Shown: positions 34,301-44,795 of the stretch, one piece after another
How positions within the stretch are numbered: position 1 is the first letter of the stretch
How the letters are laid out: each line of letters starts with the position of its first letter
Translations under genes and position numbers: made by a program
The notes under the pieces: generated by a model
Database searches by the model: none
The model's input: only the letters and a program-made list of their open reading frames with translations
Told to the model about the DNA's origin: nothing
Source of the DNA: Paratrimastix pyriformis
Taxonomy: Eukaryota > Preaxostyla > Paratrimastigidae
Length of the DNA: 64,000 nucleotides
NCBI GenBank assembly: GCA_027972325.1
Contig: JAPMOS010000013.1
Location: 578,501-642,500, forward strand
Direction: 5' to 3'

Positions 34301-37300
34301 GGGGGGGGGGGGGGGGGGGGGGGGGGGGCGGATGGAGAGGATCGGTTGACCATGGACAAGACCCAGAGCGTGGCGCCAAGAGATGGGAGGGAGCGCGGGG
34401 GGACAGACTCTTCGTCCTTGGGGAGGACATTGAGGCGGAAGTGCTTGCCCAGGGTGTGCGACTGGGAGAGGCCCGCGTGCGTCAGAACCCCTAGGGGACG
34501 TCATGCCAACGTCAAAAAAAATCGGTCAGACGACCGGGAGCTGGGAGAGGCCCGACGGACCGCCCCACTTGCATTGGAGCAGAGCGGCGATCACGCGGCC
34601 GTCGGCGTTGCGCTTGAGGGGCCTGATCTGGAGCTTGGTCCCGTGGAGGTGCAGCTCGAGCACCGAGCGGAGCAGCATCAGGTTCTGGATGTACTTCGGG
34701 TCGAAGAACAGCGGGAGCGGCGACCCCGGGGCCAGCCCGTCGGTCGCGGGGGGCATCTGGAGGCCCGACCCGACCCAAGGGGGAGCGTTTCGGTTGGTGG
34801 GAGGGCCGAAGGGGGCAGCCACTCAGACCTCCGACAAGACCCGGCGCAGAGCCGCATTATCGGCGAGCCCCGCGGCCACGGGAAAGGAGCCCACGGAGGC
34901 GCTGGTGCCGAGGTTTGGGGGCGATTGGTGATCGGACACCGAGCTGTCCGACGAGTCGCCGGACGTGGCCGGGATCGGCGGGATGGGGATGGGCGGGGTG
35001 ATGGTCGAGGCAGCGGTGGAGGGTTTGCCGTCCCGTGACTTGGGCCCACCGGCCGGGCCCGGGGCCTCTGCCGAACGGGGGGTCAGCGCGCCTCCAAACG
35101 GGAACGCACGGACCGGCGACGCCCACCGTGGACGTGGAGGGTTTCTTGTCGAGCGAGGCGGCCGACGAGGAGACCGGCATGCAGAGCGGCGGGAGGGAGG
35201 AGGAGCCCGAGATGGAGCGGAGCACGTCGACCCGCTCCTGGATGATCCGGCAGAGCAGGTCCGAGAGCGCCATGAACCGCTCGGGGCAGTTGTGCCGCAC
35301 GATGAAGAGCGGCTCGTCGTCGTAGTGGTTCTGGGTCCCGGGGAAGCGGATGGGTTTGGCGGTGAGCGGGGCGGGGGCGGGGTTAAGGCAGGGCGGGGCA
35401 GACCTTCCTGTAGTCGGACTGGTTGAGCTCCTCGAAGAAGTCCAGCAGGGGCATGTCGTCGTGGATGTGGATGCGGATCTTCTGCTTGGGGGTGATGTCC
35501 CCATGCCGGAAGATCCCCATCACCTGTCGGAGCACCTCTCCTTCGCGCGAGATGGCCGGGACCGGCGGGGCGGCCTTGCGGCAGGCGGCCTGCAGCATGA
35601 TGTTCCTGAGCAGGCGGCTGCAGTGGGTGTAGTACTGCGTGTCCCCCTTGACGAAGCTCCACCCGTTGACGTCACACACCATGGTCTGGCCCATGTGCCG
35701 CAGGAGATCCAGCCCGCACACGCGCTGGCGGAAGACCCGGCCAACGATGGAGCAGTAGTTGCGCTCGTCTTCGGTGAGGGTGGTCACTTCGCGCATCTGG
35801 GGAGGGAGGGGGAGTGAAGGCCACGATCACGATCGGGGTGCGAGCAAACCTCCTTCCCGTTCGCGTCGCGCTCGACGACGCCGTCGACCGTGGGGCTCTT
35901 CCGAAGCTCGGCGTAGACGTAATCGGGCAGCACTGTGTAGACTTTGACATCCTTGCGGTCGTCCACACTGTCCCGTCGCGCGCCCAGAGCCCCAGGAATT
36001 GGCGAAGAAGGGAAGAGGGCAAGGGGACGAGGCGAATTGGCGGCCTACCAACGGACGGGATGAACTCCTCGTAGATGTACGACTTGGTGCTGTTGGCCGG
36101 ATCGGCCCCGCGGGTCCGAATGATCCCTGGCACAAACTCGCTGCTCCGGTTCTCAACCTGTGTCCAGGTCAGGGATCGTGTGGCAGGGGGTGATGAGGCA
36201 GGCGGGTCGCAGGATGGTGTGCGCGTCGGAAGAAAGAAGGGTCGGTGAAAGGGACGACCTTACGGAAGAGCCGCCGCACGCCAAAGCCTTGGGCTTGGCT
36301 GTAGTAGACGTAGATGTTATGGTCCTCGCTGTAGACGGGCTTCTCCACTGGAATCGAACAAGTCGAGGGTGAGTCGAGGGTGAGGGTGAGTCGAGGGTGA
36401 GGTGAGTCGAGGGTGAGCCGAGGGTGAGTCGAGGGTGAGGGTGAGCCGAGGGTGAGCCGAGGGTGAGATGGTGAGTCGAGAGTGAGTCGAGGGTGAGTCG
36501 AGTGAGTCGAGGGTGAGGGCTCACTGACCGAACGGCTTCTCGAGACGCTTCCCATCGATAACGATGTAGTCATCGCCTTCTTCCACTCGAGAAACCGGGC
36601 CTGCTCTCGGGTCGCTGCCGAGACCGAGGAAGATGTTGGAGAACGGCTCGAGAGGAGCCAGACCGGTTCAGGTAGATGTACCGCGGGATGGGCACTCCGT
36701 TTTGCTGCAACGTTTGGTAGATCCGATGTCGGTTGAAGAGCGTTTCCTAGGGAACGGGCGCGTCGCGTCGGGGATGCACAGGGGCCACAAACCTGCTCGG
36801 TCAGCTCGTTGATACAAAAGATCTTGTTCAGCTTCACATATTCAAGCGCTTTCTTGAACGGAAAGCCTTTGCTGCGGGGACCATCGTGCAGAGTGACAGG
36901 AAGATGTGGATGTGGAGTGGGTGCGGGCGGGGGATGCATGGAGTGGAGGGATTGCGTGCTGGAAGGATAAAGACCTGTAGAACGTGATCAAGACGTCAAC
37001 GACTGGCCAATCTTGGATGGACTTGTTCAGAATCATATCGTCAGAAAAGCATTTGACAGTAACATCTCCATGCTCCTTGATGCGATTTAGAATTTCCTGG
37101 TGGGACAACGAGCGGTGGATGAACATCCGATGCGGGCGCCCCAAACCTGCATGGGTTTGCTGTTGGCTTTGCTCTCCATCACACAAACACCGAGGACGAC
37201 CCCGTCCGTCACAAGATTCTTGTGAAAAAGTGCCACGGTCTTAAAACTGAGGAATCTAACAGACAGGTCTTTTCAATGGAGGGTGAGGTGGTGGCGGGAG

Positions 37301-37336
37301 TGGCCCACCTGGCTGGTGCGATAACTTTGCCCCCAT
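24393..37336 (-). CDS. PPIP5K: Giant PPIP5K (Vip1) inositol pyrophosphate kinase with two phosphatase modules
   Basis: PPIP5K makes and breaks inositol pyrophosphates (InsP7/InsP8). The first ATG, 37334-37336, is a best guess that keeps phase through a GTTATCG intron; 37179 is the next ATG. The kinase half is intact: [85 protein letters not shown] and [12 protein letters not shown]. Phosphatase module 1 starts [10 protein letters not shown] (about 35480-35509) and has [36 protein letters not shown] and [15 protein letters not shown]. It also has a long disordered insert (about 31400-33850), and ends [13 protein letters not shown]. Module 2 starts [12 protein letters not shown] (29161-29190) and has [39 protein letters not shown] and [13 protein letters not shown]. 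It ends [16 protein letters not shown] before TAG 24393-24395. A GTCTGTC intron joins the modules in phase (...AISYSL to MPKLLFTKV), so this is one gene of roughly 2,800 residues. More than twenty introns fit family alignment. Confidence 0.9.
25197..25290. repeat. CAGTGA hexamer array in PPIP5K intron
   Basis: About fourteen CAGTGA units between the VYDCIHH and PPNEIATKF exons of PPIP5K module 2. Confidence 0.88.
26340..26480. repeat. GGAGATGGGCAGGGGC 16-mer array
   Basis: About eight copies of a 16-base unit inside the PPIP5K intron between the ELLNDTP and VLLQDMKR exons. Confidence 0.85.
26607..27361. repeat. GGGGAT hexamer satellite, about 750 bp, in a PPIP5K intron
   Basis: More than one hundred GGGGAT units with occasional GGGGTGGGGAT variants. 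They lie inside one intron (sense donor GTCTGCC near 27397, acceptor near 26594) between the [12 protein letters not shown] and [12 protein letters not shown] exons. The sense transcript would contain an ATCCCC repeat. The long Ser-Pro, Ile-Pro and His-Pro open frames here are artefacts. Confidence 0.93.
27757..27831. repeat. Poly-G run followed by GGGAA/GGGGA units
   Basis: An uninterrupted G run of about 35 bases, then GGGAA-type pentamers. They sit in the PPIP5K intron just upstream (sense) of the VLVICKW exon, giving a C/T-rich tract near the acceptor. Confidence 0.85.
28308..28560. repeat. GGGTGGC/GGGCGG degenerate array
   Basis: Degenerate 7-10-bp G-rich units in the PPIP5K intron with donor GTCCGCC (near 28566) and acceptor before VLVCRPRQ. 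Confidence 0.85.
34301..34328. repeat. Poly-G run in PPIP5K intron
   Basis: A G run of about 28 bases in the intron between [12 protein letters not shown] and [13 protein letters not shown]. Its donor GTCTGTC and acceptor CAG keep frame. Confidence 0.85.
36358..36515. repeat. GTCGAGGGTGA minisatellite in PPIP5K intron
   Basis: Imperfect 11-bp units (about a dozen) within the intron splitting LEKPF from [10 protein letters not shown] in the kinase half. Confidence 0.88.
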
Positions 37337-37442
37337 TGAAGTGGGGGGAAACTTTAATTATTTCCGGCGTTTGACCCAAAGGTTCTTGTTGCAGTTATCA
37401 CAAACAATCGACCCGACTCCGGTCTCCGTTTGAGCACACGGA
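37337..37442. promoter_or_regulatory. Divergent promoter region, PPIP5K and TMEM33
   Basis: About 106 bp between the proposed PPIP5K start and the TMEM33 start. It is moderately A/T-rich (TTTAATTATTT near 37350). The PPIP5K start is not certain, so the left limit could move to 37180. Confidence 0.3.
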
Positions 37443-38735
37443 ATGTCTCAGGCCCTTCAGGATTTTCTTCACCATGATTTTACGCATGTCTGTTTTGCAT
37501 TTCTCGGGCTCCGACGCACATGCGCTCCCCTGTAGGATTCGAAGTGGAACGCCTATTTCGCCAATATTTATATTGCAGCAGATGCAAATCAAAAAACCGC
37601 TCTCGACCGAATTCAACGGCGCTGGTACAAGGCGAACGTAAATCCGGCATTCGATGTGAACGAAACACTCCCTGCCCCTGCGTCCAGTATCCCGTCGGCC
37701 GCCCCGCGTGCCGCTCCGTCTACACCGGCTGCAACTTCGGCGCCCCCCCCTCCCCGTCAACAGAATCCGCCGGAAACTCCCCGCGATTATGCTCACCCCT
37801 ACACCGCAGGATCACCCCGCGAGCAGGCCATGCAATTGGTCCACTTCATTCTGAATTTCCTGACAGTCGTATTTGCCTTGGTATTCCTGTTCACCAACAA
37901 CGCCAAAGGCTATCGGTTCTGCCTCCTCTCAGCCGCGGTCCTCTTCTCGATGCTCCTGTTTGATGCCATTGGGGTCTGTCTCGATGTGCAAGAGCCCATT
38001 CGTATGTTCCGTCTCTGTGTTCCGCTTCGCTCACTTTGCATTGGGGTCGGGCCGCCGCAGTTGCCCCGGTTGAAGCTGGACTACCTCCAGCGGGTGCTGA
38101 CCAACACCAACGGGCAGTACCTGGTGCACACGCTGATCTTCCTGCCGGGCGCCCCGCTCATCTGTCTGTGTCGTCCATCGCACCGTCCCCCATGACGCCC
38201 ACCCGCAGTCGCCCTTCTGCCGGTTGTCATGTGCGCCGCCGTCAACGTGGCCGGGCCGGCCTTCATCTACATCGCCTCGGTCGTGCCTGCCGTGGATCGG
38301 TCCGCGCCCGGCCCTTACACGGTCGGGCCTCAACGATGGCGGCCATTCCTGTTTCCTGTAGGCACGCGGAGGCCTTCCACCGGACGATGGCCCGGATGCA
38401 GATGGGCATCCTGAAGATGAACGCCCAGCTGGAGATCGTCACCATCCTCGCCCTCGGGGCCCGGTCCGCGGGCCCGGCAGACCCACGGACACATCGCGCT
38501 CACCCCTCTCCTTCCTTGCCCTCGCAGCCGCTCGATCGTGGTCGCCGTCGCCTACGCCCAGCTGACCATGATCAAGTATCACGTCAACCCCCACACCCGG
38601 GCCCTCTGGAATTCGGTGGGCCTTTGGGTGGACCGGCTGGCGGCCCGGTGCCCGCGCCCCATCGAGATGGTCATCCGCAAGGCACGCGGCTTCTTCACCC
38701 GCCTGGTTGCCCCCGCCCCCAGGCCGGCCGCCTGA
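37443..38735 (+). CDS. TMEM33: TMEM33/Pom33-family multipass ER membrane protein
   Basis: Exon 1 (37443-37487) encodes MSQALQDFLHHDFTH. It joins in phase across a 48-nt GTCTGTT intron to DSKWNAYFANIYIAAD and IQRRWYKANVNPAF. This matches the N-terminal pattern of plant-type TMEM33 proteins. A Pro/Ala-rich linker is followed by hydrophobic helices (LVHFILNFLTVVFALVFLF, FCLLSAAVLFSMLLFDAIG). A GTCTGTC intron (about 37976-38060) leads to LDYLQRVLTNTNGQYLVHTL. Later exons give ALLPVVMCAAVNVAGPAFIY, FHRTMARMQMGILKMNAQLE and SIVVAVAYAQLTMIKYHVNP, ending at TGA 38733-38735. The HTRALWNSVGLWVD and FFTRLVAP C-terminal segments also fit the family. Members shape ER tubules and help nuclear pore insertion. 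Four or so membrane segments are visible. Confidence 0.82.
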
Positions 38736-38852
38736 CCAGTGTCGTAACCTCCCCCTCTCCTCCCCTCCCCCTTCCTCCCTTCCTCCCCCTTCCTCCCTTC
38801 CTCCTCCTCCTCCTCAATTCTTTGATGTTCGGGGAGAAAAAGTCCCTTGACA

Positions 38853-41800
38853 ATGTCAGAAGGAGTTTCTCCCCTTCGGGGTTGGAGTTCCAGGCCTTTT
38901 TTTCATTTCGCCACGCAACAGCAACCCTTTTTGGAGACGCTTCTTCTTCGGTGTCTTGCCGAAGATGATGTGTTACTCCCGATTGATCTGTCCGCCTTGA
39001 AAGCCCGTGTGGCTCCTCTGCAGCCCGATGATGCATTGCTCACTGTCCTCGAAGTTTTGAAAAAGAGAGGCGTTGTCCAACTCGAGACCATTGCGCTCGG
39101 AAATGGTGAAAATCGTACGGTCATTCTTGATTGTGATCGTTCGCGGCTTCTTCGGTCGATCTCACCATCCCACCTCACGAAGCGGCCCCGGTTGGAGAGG
39201 CCCTCGCCCGAGACTGGTCTGCTATTGGGCTTGCCCGTTCCATCGGACTGTATTTCGGGGCAGGACTTGCTCCCTCCGAGGAGCGCGACCTGCAGGCCCG
39301 CCTGGCCCAGCCCAGCGCCCGGACGGCCCAGGTCCTGGCCCAGGTCCGCTCCCTCCCCCCGGCCCCGGCCCATGTCCCACGCCTTCGCACTCAACCCCAC
39401 CCTGGATGGTAGTTCCGCTCGGCTCGGGCCCGATTTCGGCCCTTCTGCGATGCCGGCACCTGGGAGGAGTGCCGCAAGACCCGCCGCCCGGGGGCCCCGC
39501 CCTGCCAGAAGGTCGGCCTCCCCCTCCCCCCCTCCCCTCCCCTCCCCTCCCCCGCTTCGCGGCTCTCGGGACCCCGCATCCATGGCCTGACATCACCGTT
39601 GGGGGCCTCCGGCTGTGTGCGTGTGGGCGTGTCTGTGGGGCCGGTGCAGCTGCACTTCCGTGGGCTGGTCTTCGGGCACACGGACCCCTCGATGGGCGAC
39701 TGCAGCTTCCTGGACACGTGCCGCCACATGAGCAGCTGCAAGTTCGTCCACTACGCCATCGACGAGGCCGCCCCGGCCCCCGCACGGCCCCTGCCCCCGC
39801 CCGCCCTCGTCGAGCCGCCCCCCACGGTCGGCCCGCGCACCCTTCTGCCCCTGCCCCTGCCACGGCCACGGTGGCCCCCATGATGTGACCCGTGCGTCGG
39901 TGACGGTTGGGCTGTGCAGCTGGGCCCTGCGCAGTGGATCAACTGCGACATCCGCACCTTCGACATGTCCGTCCTGGGCAAGTTCGCCGTCATCATGGCC
40001 GACCCGCCCTGGGACATCCACATGGACGTCCGCACGCCCCGACCCACGCCATCCTCGCATTCCTCCCGGCCTGCCCCGGCCCCTTCCCATGCCCTTGGGG
40101 CCTGCCCGTTCCTTCCCCCATGCCCACGGGCCTGGGCTGGCGGCCAGTGCGGTGGGGCCGGGGCCGATCGGCTGACCGGGGCATGCGGCGCGGGTGGATG
40201 TTTCCTGGCGCTGGGGGGGGGGGGGGGGGGGGGGGGCAGCTGCCCTACGGGACGATGACCGACGAGGCGATGCTGGGGCTGGCCGTGGGCCGGCTGCAGG
40301 ACGAGGGGCTGCTCTTCCTCTGGGTCACCGGCAGGGCCATGGAGCTTGGCCGCAGGTGCCTCGTCCAGTGGGGGTCCGCGCCCCTCGCCCGCCACGCCGC
40401 CAGGCCCCACTCGGTTCACCCCTTCCCTCCATCACTGCCTCACGGGTTGCTGCCCCTTGCAGGTACCGGCGGGTGGACGAGATCGTGTGGGTCAAGACCA
40501 ACCAGCTCCAGCGCATCATCCGCACCGGTCAGCAACCCCGCCCCACCCCGCGCCGCCTCCCGCCTCCCCGCGCACACACCGCGCATCCGTCGCGGTTTCT
40601 GTCTGTCTGTCTGGGCGGCTGTCTGTCTGGGCGGCTGTCTGTCTGGGTGTCTGCCTCTCTGTTTCTGCGCCCATCCGTCTGGGTGTCTCTCTGCCCCTCC
40701 CTCCGGCTCGGGCTCGGGCTCTCCTCTGGGCCCGCGGTGGCCCTGGGCGTCTCTCCGGCGCGGCTGCAGGGCGGACGGGGCACTGGCTGAACCACAGCAA
40801 GGAGCACTGCCTGGTGGGGGTCAAGGGCAGCCCGGCCGGCTTCCGCGGCATCGACTGCGACCTGATCGTTTCCGAGGTCCCGCCCCCCGCACCGCCGTCC
40901 CCCGCCCTCCGTCCCTCGGCCTCGGCCTCGGCCGGCCTCCAGACCGCCCGGCTGCCGGCCTCCTGACCGCCCGTCCCCACGCCCCCTCTGCCCGCCACCC
41001 GTGCCGTGGCGGCCTTGGTGGGGGGCGCACGCAGGTGCGGGAGACGAGCCGCAAGCCGGACGAGATCTACGACATGATCGACCGCCTCTGCCCTGGCACC
41101 CGCAGGCTCGGTCCGGTGCCCCGCCCGCCCGCCCCGCCCGCCCGCCCGCCCCGCCCCGCCCCGCCCCGCCCGCCCGCCCGCCCCGCCCCGCCCCGCCCCG
41201 CCCCGCCCCGCCCCGCCCCGCCCCGCCCGCCCCGCCCCGCCCCGCCCCACCTATCTCTCCCTCCCGCGCCCACCCAGCTGCCGCCCTGCTCACCCGCCTG
41301 ACCGACTGAACGCCTGCTGGCGCGTGGTTTGGGGCGGGGGCCGCAGAGCTCTTCGGGCGGCGGCACAACGTGCACCCGGGCTGGGTGACCCTGGGCAACC
41401 AGCTCGAGTGCACCGCCATCCAGGAGGCGCCCCTGCTGGAGGCTTACCGGCGCCGCTACCCCGCCGGGGCGGGGGTCCCTCCGGCCGGCCCACACGAGCC
41501 CACCGACGACGGGCCCGCCCCGGCCGCCCCGGCGGCGACCGTTCTGGTGCCCCTCGGCCCAGCCGCACCGGAGGCGCCCCCCCCGGCAGCCACCTCATCC
41601 GCATCCCCGGGGGCATCCCCAGGGGCACCCCCGGCGACACCCGCATCCACAGGGGCACCCGACGCCCAGCCCCCCGTGGCAACTCAGGCCTTCGAGTGCC
41701 AGCCCGGAGCCGATGCCCACCTCACGGGGGCCGGGGACGATCCAGGGCCCTCCGACATGGCCACCGACATGGCCACCGACATGGCCACCGACATGGCCAC

Positions 41801-41972
41801 CGACATGGCCACCGACATGGCCACCGGCTCCGGCTTGGCCACGGGAAGCCGCGACGACGGCGCCAGCGGGGACGGGGATGACCCTGAGGACGGTGAGGGT
41901 GCCCCTGATCAGGGCGGCGGTGGGGGGCAGGAGCCCCTGAGCAGTAGCGCGGGCCCGCGGCAGCACCTGTGA
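38853..41972 (+). CDS. METTL3: METTL3-type mRNA m6A methyltransferase with extended C-terminus
   Basis: The catalytic subunit of the m6A writer transfers methyl from S-adenosylmethionine to adenosine N6 in mRNA, usually with METTL14. The N-terminal region ([20 protein letters not shown]) is not conserved enough to align. Then come two CCCH zinc fingers: [13 protein letters not shown], then [20 protein letters not shown]. The MT-A70 fold follows: [124 protein letters not shown]. The DPPW catalytic motif, the SAM loops and the [13 protein letters not shown] block are all intact. Introns interrupt these blocks, including one with a poly-G run (40210-40236). After the conserved end, about 170 residues of Pro/Ala and DMAT repeats follow, to TGA 41970-41972. 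The exact start and the first intron are less certain. Confidence 0.92.
41130..41250. repeat. CCCCG-rich array in METTL3 intron
   Basis: CCCCG and CCCG units between the PGTR and ELFGRRHNV exons of METTL3. Confidence 0.85.
41755..41824 (+). repeat. In-frame GACATGGCCACC coding repeat
   Basis: Six 12-base units encode DMAT repeats in the METTL3 C-terminal extension. The near-perfect DNA identity suggests recent slippage. Confidence 0.9.
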
Positions 41973-42115
41973 CCGACCGACCACCCCTGTCATCCCTCAT
42001 CCCGCTGCCCCATGTCGCCCTTTCTGTTTCGGCTTCGGGGACCCAACAGCGCCATCGGCTTCACTTCACACCGCATTCTTTGCTGGGGCCGATCCGACGG
42101 GGCGACACGCGAACA

Positions 42116-43966
42116 TCAGAGCAGCGCCCCCCACACATCGGAACAGCGCCCCCACACATCAGAGCAGCGCCCCCACACATCAGAGCAGCGCCCCCACATC
42201 GGACAGGGGCCGAGCGGGCAGGGGCCCAGAGCCCAGGGCGAGCAGAGCAGCCCGAGCGCCGCCCCAGGGCAGGCGAGCCACAAGCGAGCTTCCGCTCGAC
42301 CAGTGGCCCACGTCCCGGGTGGGCCTTTGGGCTGCGGGGTGGGCCGCCAGCCGGGGTCCCGGGGGAAGCCGAGCCTGTGCTCAGGCCGAGGGCCCTGCGG
42401 CTGCGGCTGGGGGAGCCGCCGAGGTCGCAGTCGCGCTGCTTGCGTGCCCGGGGGCAGAAAGGTCCGGTAGAGCATCTCCCCACCGCCGAGCACCCGTCCA
42501 GCCCGAGGGCCAGCGCCTGCACACACCCCACGCGGCGCCAAGCACAAGCGAGCGGATGTCAGGGCGGGCGTGAGGTCCGTCTGCGGCCCCAGTCGTCGTA
42601 CGGGTCGTGGGGGTGGGGGTCGTGGGGGCCGCCGTGGGGGCCGCCGTGGGGGGCCGTGGAGGGGGCCGTGGGGGCCGTGGGGGGGGGCCGTGGGGGCCGT
42701 GGGGGGCCGTGGGGGCCGTGGGGGGGGCCGTGGGGGCCGTGGGGGGCCGTGGGGGCCGTGGGGGCCGTGGGGGCCGTGGGGGCCGTGGGGGCCGTGGGGG
42801 TCGTGGGGGTCGTGGGGGCCGTGGGGTGGGAGTGCAGGTCGGCCGACCTGCGTGAGCGGGGCCGGGGCCCCGGCGGGCGCGGGCGGGAAGGCGCCCGTGA
42901 CCTCGAAGCTGGTCACGTTGGTGGCCCGGTAGGGCTGGCCGGGGCCGTACCCGCCGGGGGCGCTGGTGGCTGCGCAGAGGAGCAGCCCCTCCAGCAGCGG
43001 CTGCTCGTCGCCCGCCGGGTCCACGAAGAGCTCCCCCTCCGCGTAGCCCTGCACCCGGGCGGCAGGCCCCAGACACCAGACCCGGGCCGCCATGCACGAG
43101 TGGGTTCAGGCACGGGGGAGGGGGTCGGGCTGGAGGGGAGGGGGCCAGGCAGGGAGGTCGGGCAGACCACGTGGACGGCCGAGACGAGGCCGGTCATCTC
43201 GATGCCCGCGTCGACCAGGGCCAGCGAGGCCGCGTTGATGGAGGCCGGAAGGACCCCTGCCAGTGGGCGAGGGGGTGCGATGCCGACACCGCGGGTGATC
43301 GCAGTGCGGACAAGCCAGTCAACAACCCGATTGGATGGGGCAGGGCAGGGCGGGGCGGGGCGGGGGCGGGGACGGGGACAGGCAGACCGCCGTCATCCTG
43401 CAAGACGACAACGAAGAGGTCGATCTCGGATTTGGGATAGCGCTCCATGCGAACGCAGCCCCTGATAGCGTGAGCCACCTGTTGCGCCAGCATCCGCTCG
43501 GCGGGTGCCGTCCCCACCCGCTAATCGGCAGGCCGGCAGGCCAGAACTTCTGAGGCGGAGAGAAAACGGGGGGAAAACAGACATCTTTGTGCGACGCGTT
43601 CATCTCGGCATCGACACCTCGGTAACCTGAGAAAGGTGCGATCGTGACAGTGCACTTGAGCTGCCCTTGGTCCGTCTGGAGTTTGCTCTGATGAGGGCCA
43701 TAACTGAGAGCGACCGATGGTATCGAGCGAACGTGCGAACTTAAAAGCAGACATTCCAGCAATCACTTTGGTCTGACCAATCTGAAAGAAGGCCGACCCT
43801 GCAGCCCGAGAGACCGTCTTCAGATCAAGAGAGATTGCCCGTAAAACCGCCCCGCGCCCCTATTGAGGAAGAGAATCGATCATCATGGTTCGAGCGGCTC
43901 CGCGCAAGAACGAACCTTCCTGAAGCTGAGAATTGAGGTCTTTTTACTTGGCGCTGCCTCAGGCAT
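42116..43966 (-). CDS. EXOSC6: EXOSC6/MTR3-type exosome ring subunit (RNase PH fold)
   Basis: Exon 1 (43916-43966) is MPEAAPSKKTSILSFRK. A GTTCGTT intron (43860-43915) leads to GRGAVLRAISLDLKTVSRAA and GSAFFQIGQTKVIAG. A GTCTGCT intron then gives IYGPHQ, QLKCTVTIAPFSGYRG, MLAQQVAHAIRGCVRMERYP, SEIDLFVVVLQDDGG, LPASINAASLALVDAGIEM and GYAEGELFVDPAGDEQPLLE. The order matches RNase PH-fold exosome subunits. APF.GYRG, LQDDGG and DAGIEM favour the MTR3/EXOSC6 branch over RRP41. These subunits form the ring of the RNA exosome and are normally non-catalytic in eukaryotes. The 3' part is less clear: after a repeat-filled intron (about 42610-42848) comes TDLTPALTSARLCLA. The frame then stays open to 42116 with Cys-rich repeat units that may not be translated. 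The start lies 53 bp from the divergent SPRY gene. Confidence 0.8.
42605..42830. repeat. GGGGGCCGT array in EXOSC6 intron
   Basis: Imperfect 9-bp GGGGGCCGT units over about 225 bp within the EXOSC6 intron whose sense donor is GTCGGCC. Confidence 0.88.
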
Positions 43967-44019
43967 AGTGTGTGTGGAGCCGGTGATCCTGGCTAACTTC
44001 GGGTTGGTGCGCCTCACAA
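43967..44019. promoter_or_regulatory. 53-bp divergent promoter region
   Basis: Only 53 bp separate the EXOSC6 start (minus) and the SPRY gene start (plus). This is the tightest divergent pair in the window. No recognised element. Confidence 0.35.
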
Positions 44020-44795
44020 ATGCCGTGGATCTCTGATCTCCCGGATATCAGATATTCTTCCAATTTGAAATCACCTGCTATCGCTGTGACTGAATGCGGG
44101 CGTGTGGCAACTGTGATCCCAGATACAAATGATACATATCACCTCATTTTGATGTGTGACGAGCCCATCACACACGGGATCGTCGATGTTACGGTTAATA
44201 TTGGTCGGTACGAATATTTTCGTCCTTGTCTCATCGACCAATTATCATTCGTCAGGCGGACGCACGACCGGCTGCTGCTACAGTCTGGGCTGCGTACCCG
44301 GCCCGAGGCACCCAGTCCAATGGGAATATCCATTTGGGTACGGGAGCACATCCAACAGAATTAATGGATGGTCAGTTTTTGATTAGTTGTCCGACAGAAT
44401 TGGAAACTCTCTGTAGGGGACTTCACGATAATTCGGGACGGGCAGACGACAGTGCTGGGATTTACTCACGCGGCCAAAAGCTGGCCCCCAGCACAAAAGG
44501 GTACACCAGTGGTGATCGGGTGCGCATGCGAATTGACATTGACAGGTCCGGACACCCACGATTGTCGCTCCACGCCTTTGGGTCCGCCGTGCATAGGGGC
44601 GATATGCAATTTTGGGTAAACGACGTGCCCTGCGCCGAACTGCGGGGCGTGGAGGAGATCCGGGCCAATGGGATCTTCCTTGCCTCGACCATCTTCAACA
44701 AGTCTGCAGCCTCTCCCCCCACGGGACGACTCACCCTTTCGGGCTCCTCTTGCAGGGGCGCCACCTGGTCCATCGTCGAGCAGAGCGCGGAGTAA
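44020..44795 (+). CDS. Small SPRY/B30.2-domain protein
   Basis: Four exons, 44020-44203, 44256-44370, 44417-44545 and 44597-44795, give 208 residues. Introns are 52, 46 and 51 nt, with donors GTCGGTA, GTCAGTT and GTCCGGA. The SPRY pattern is visible: an N-terminal strand pair (LKSPAIAVTECGRVATVI), HGIVDVTVNIG, a GGRTTGCCYSLG loop, NRINGWGLHDNSG, SAGIYSRGQKL, SGDRVRMRIDIDRGDMQFWV and then NDV. SPRY domains are protein-binding modules in ubiquitin ligases and histone methyltransferase complexes. No second domain is present, so the partner is unknown. The third intron is a multiple of three and has no stop, so a longer readthrough form is possible. Confidence 0.78.

Noticed and set aside
36358-36515. 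CRISPR-like regularly spaced repeat
   Set aside because: Units are contiguous 11-bp minisatellite copies without unique spacers, inside an intron of a eukaryotic gene.
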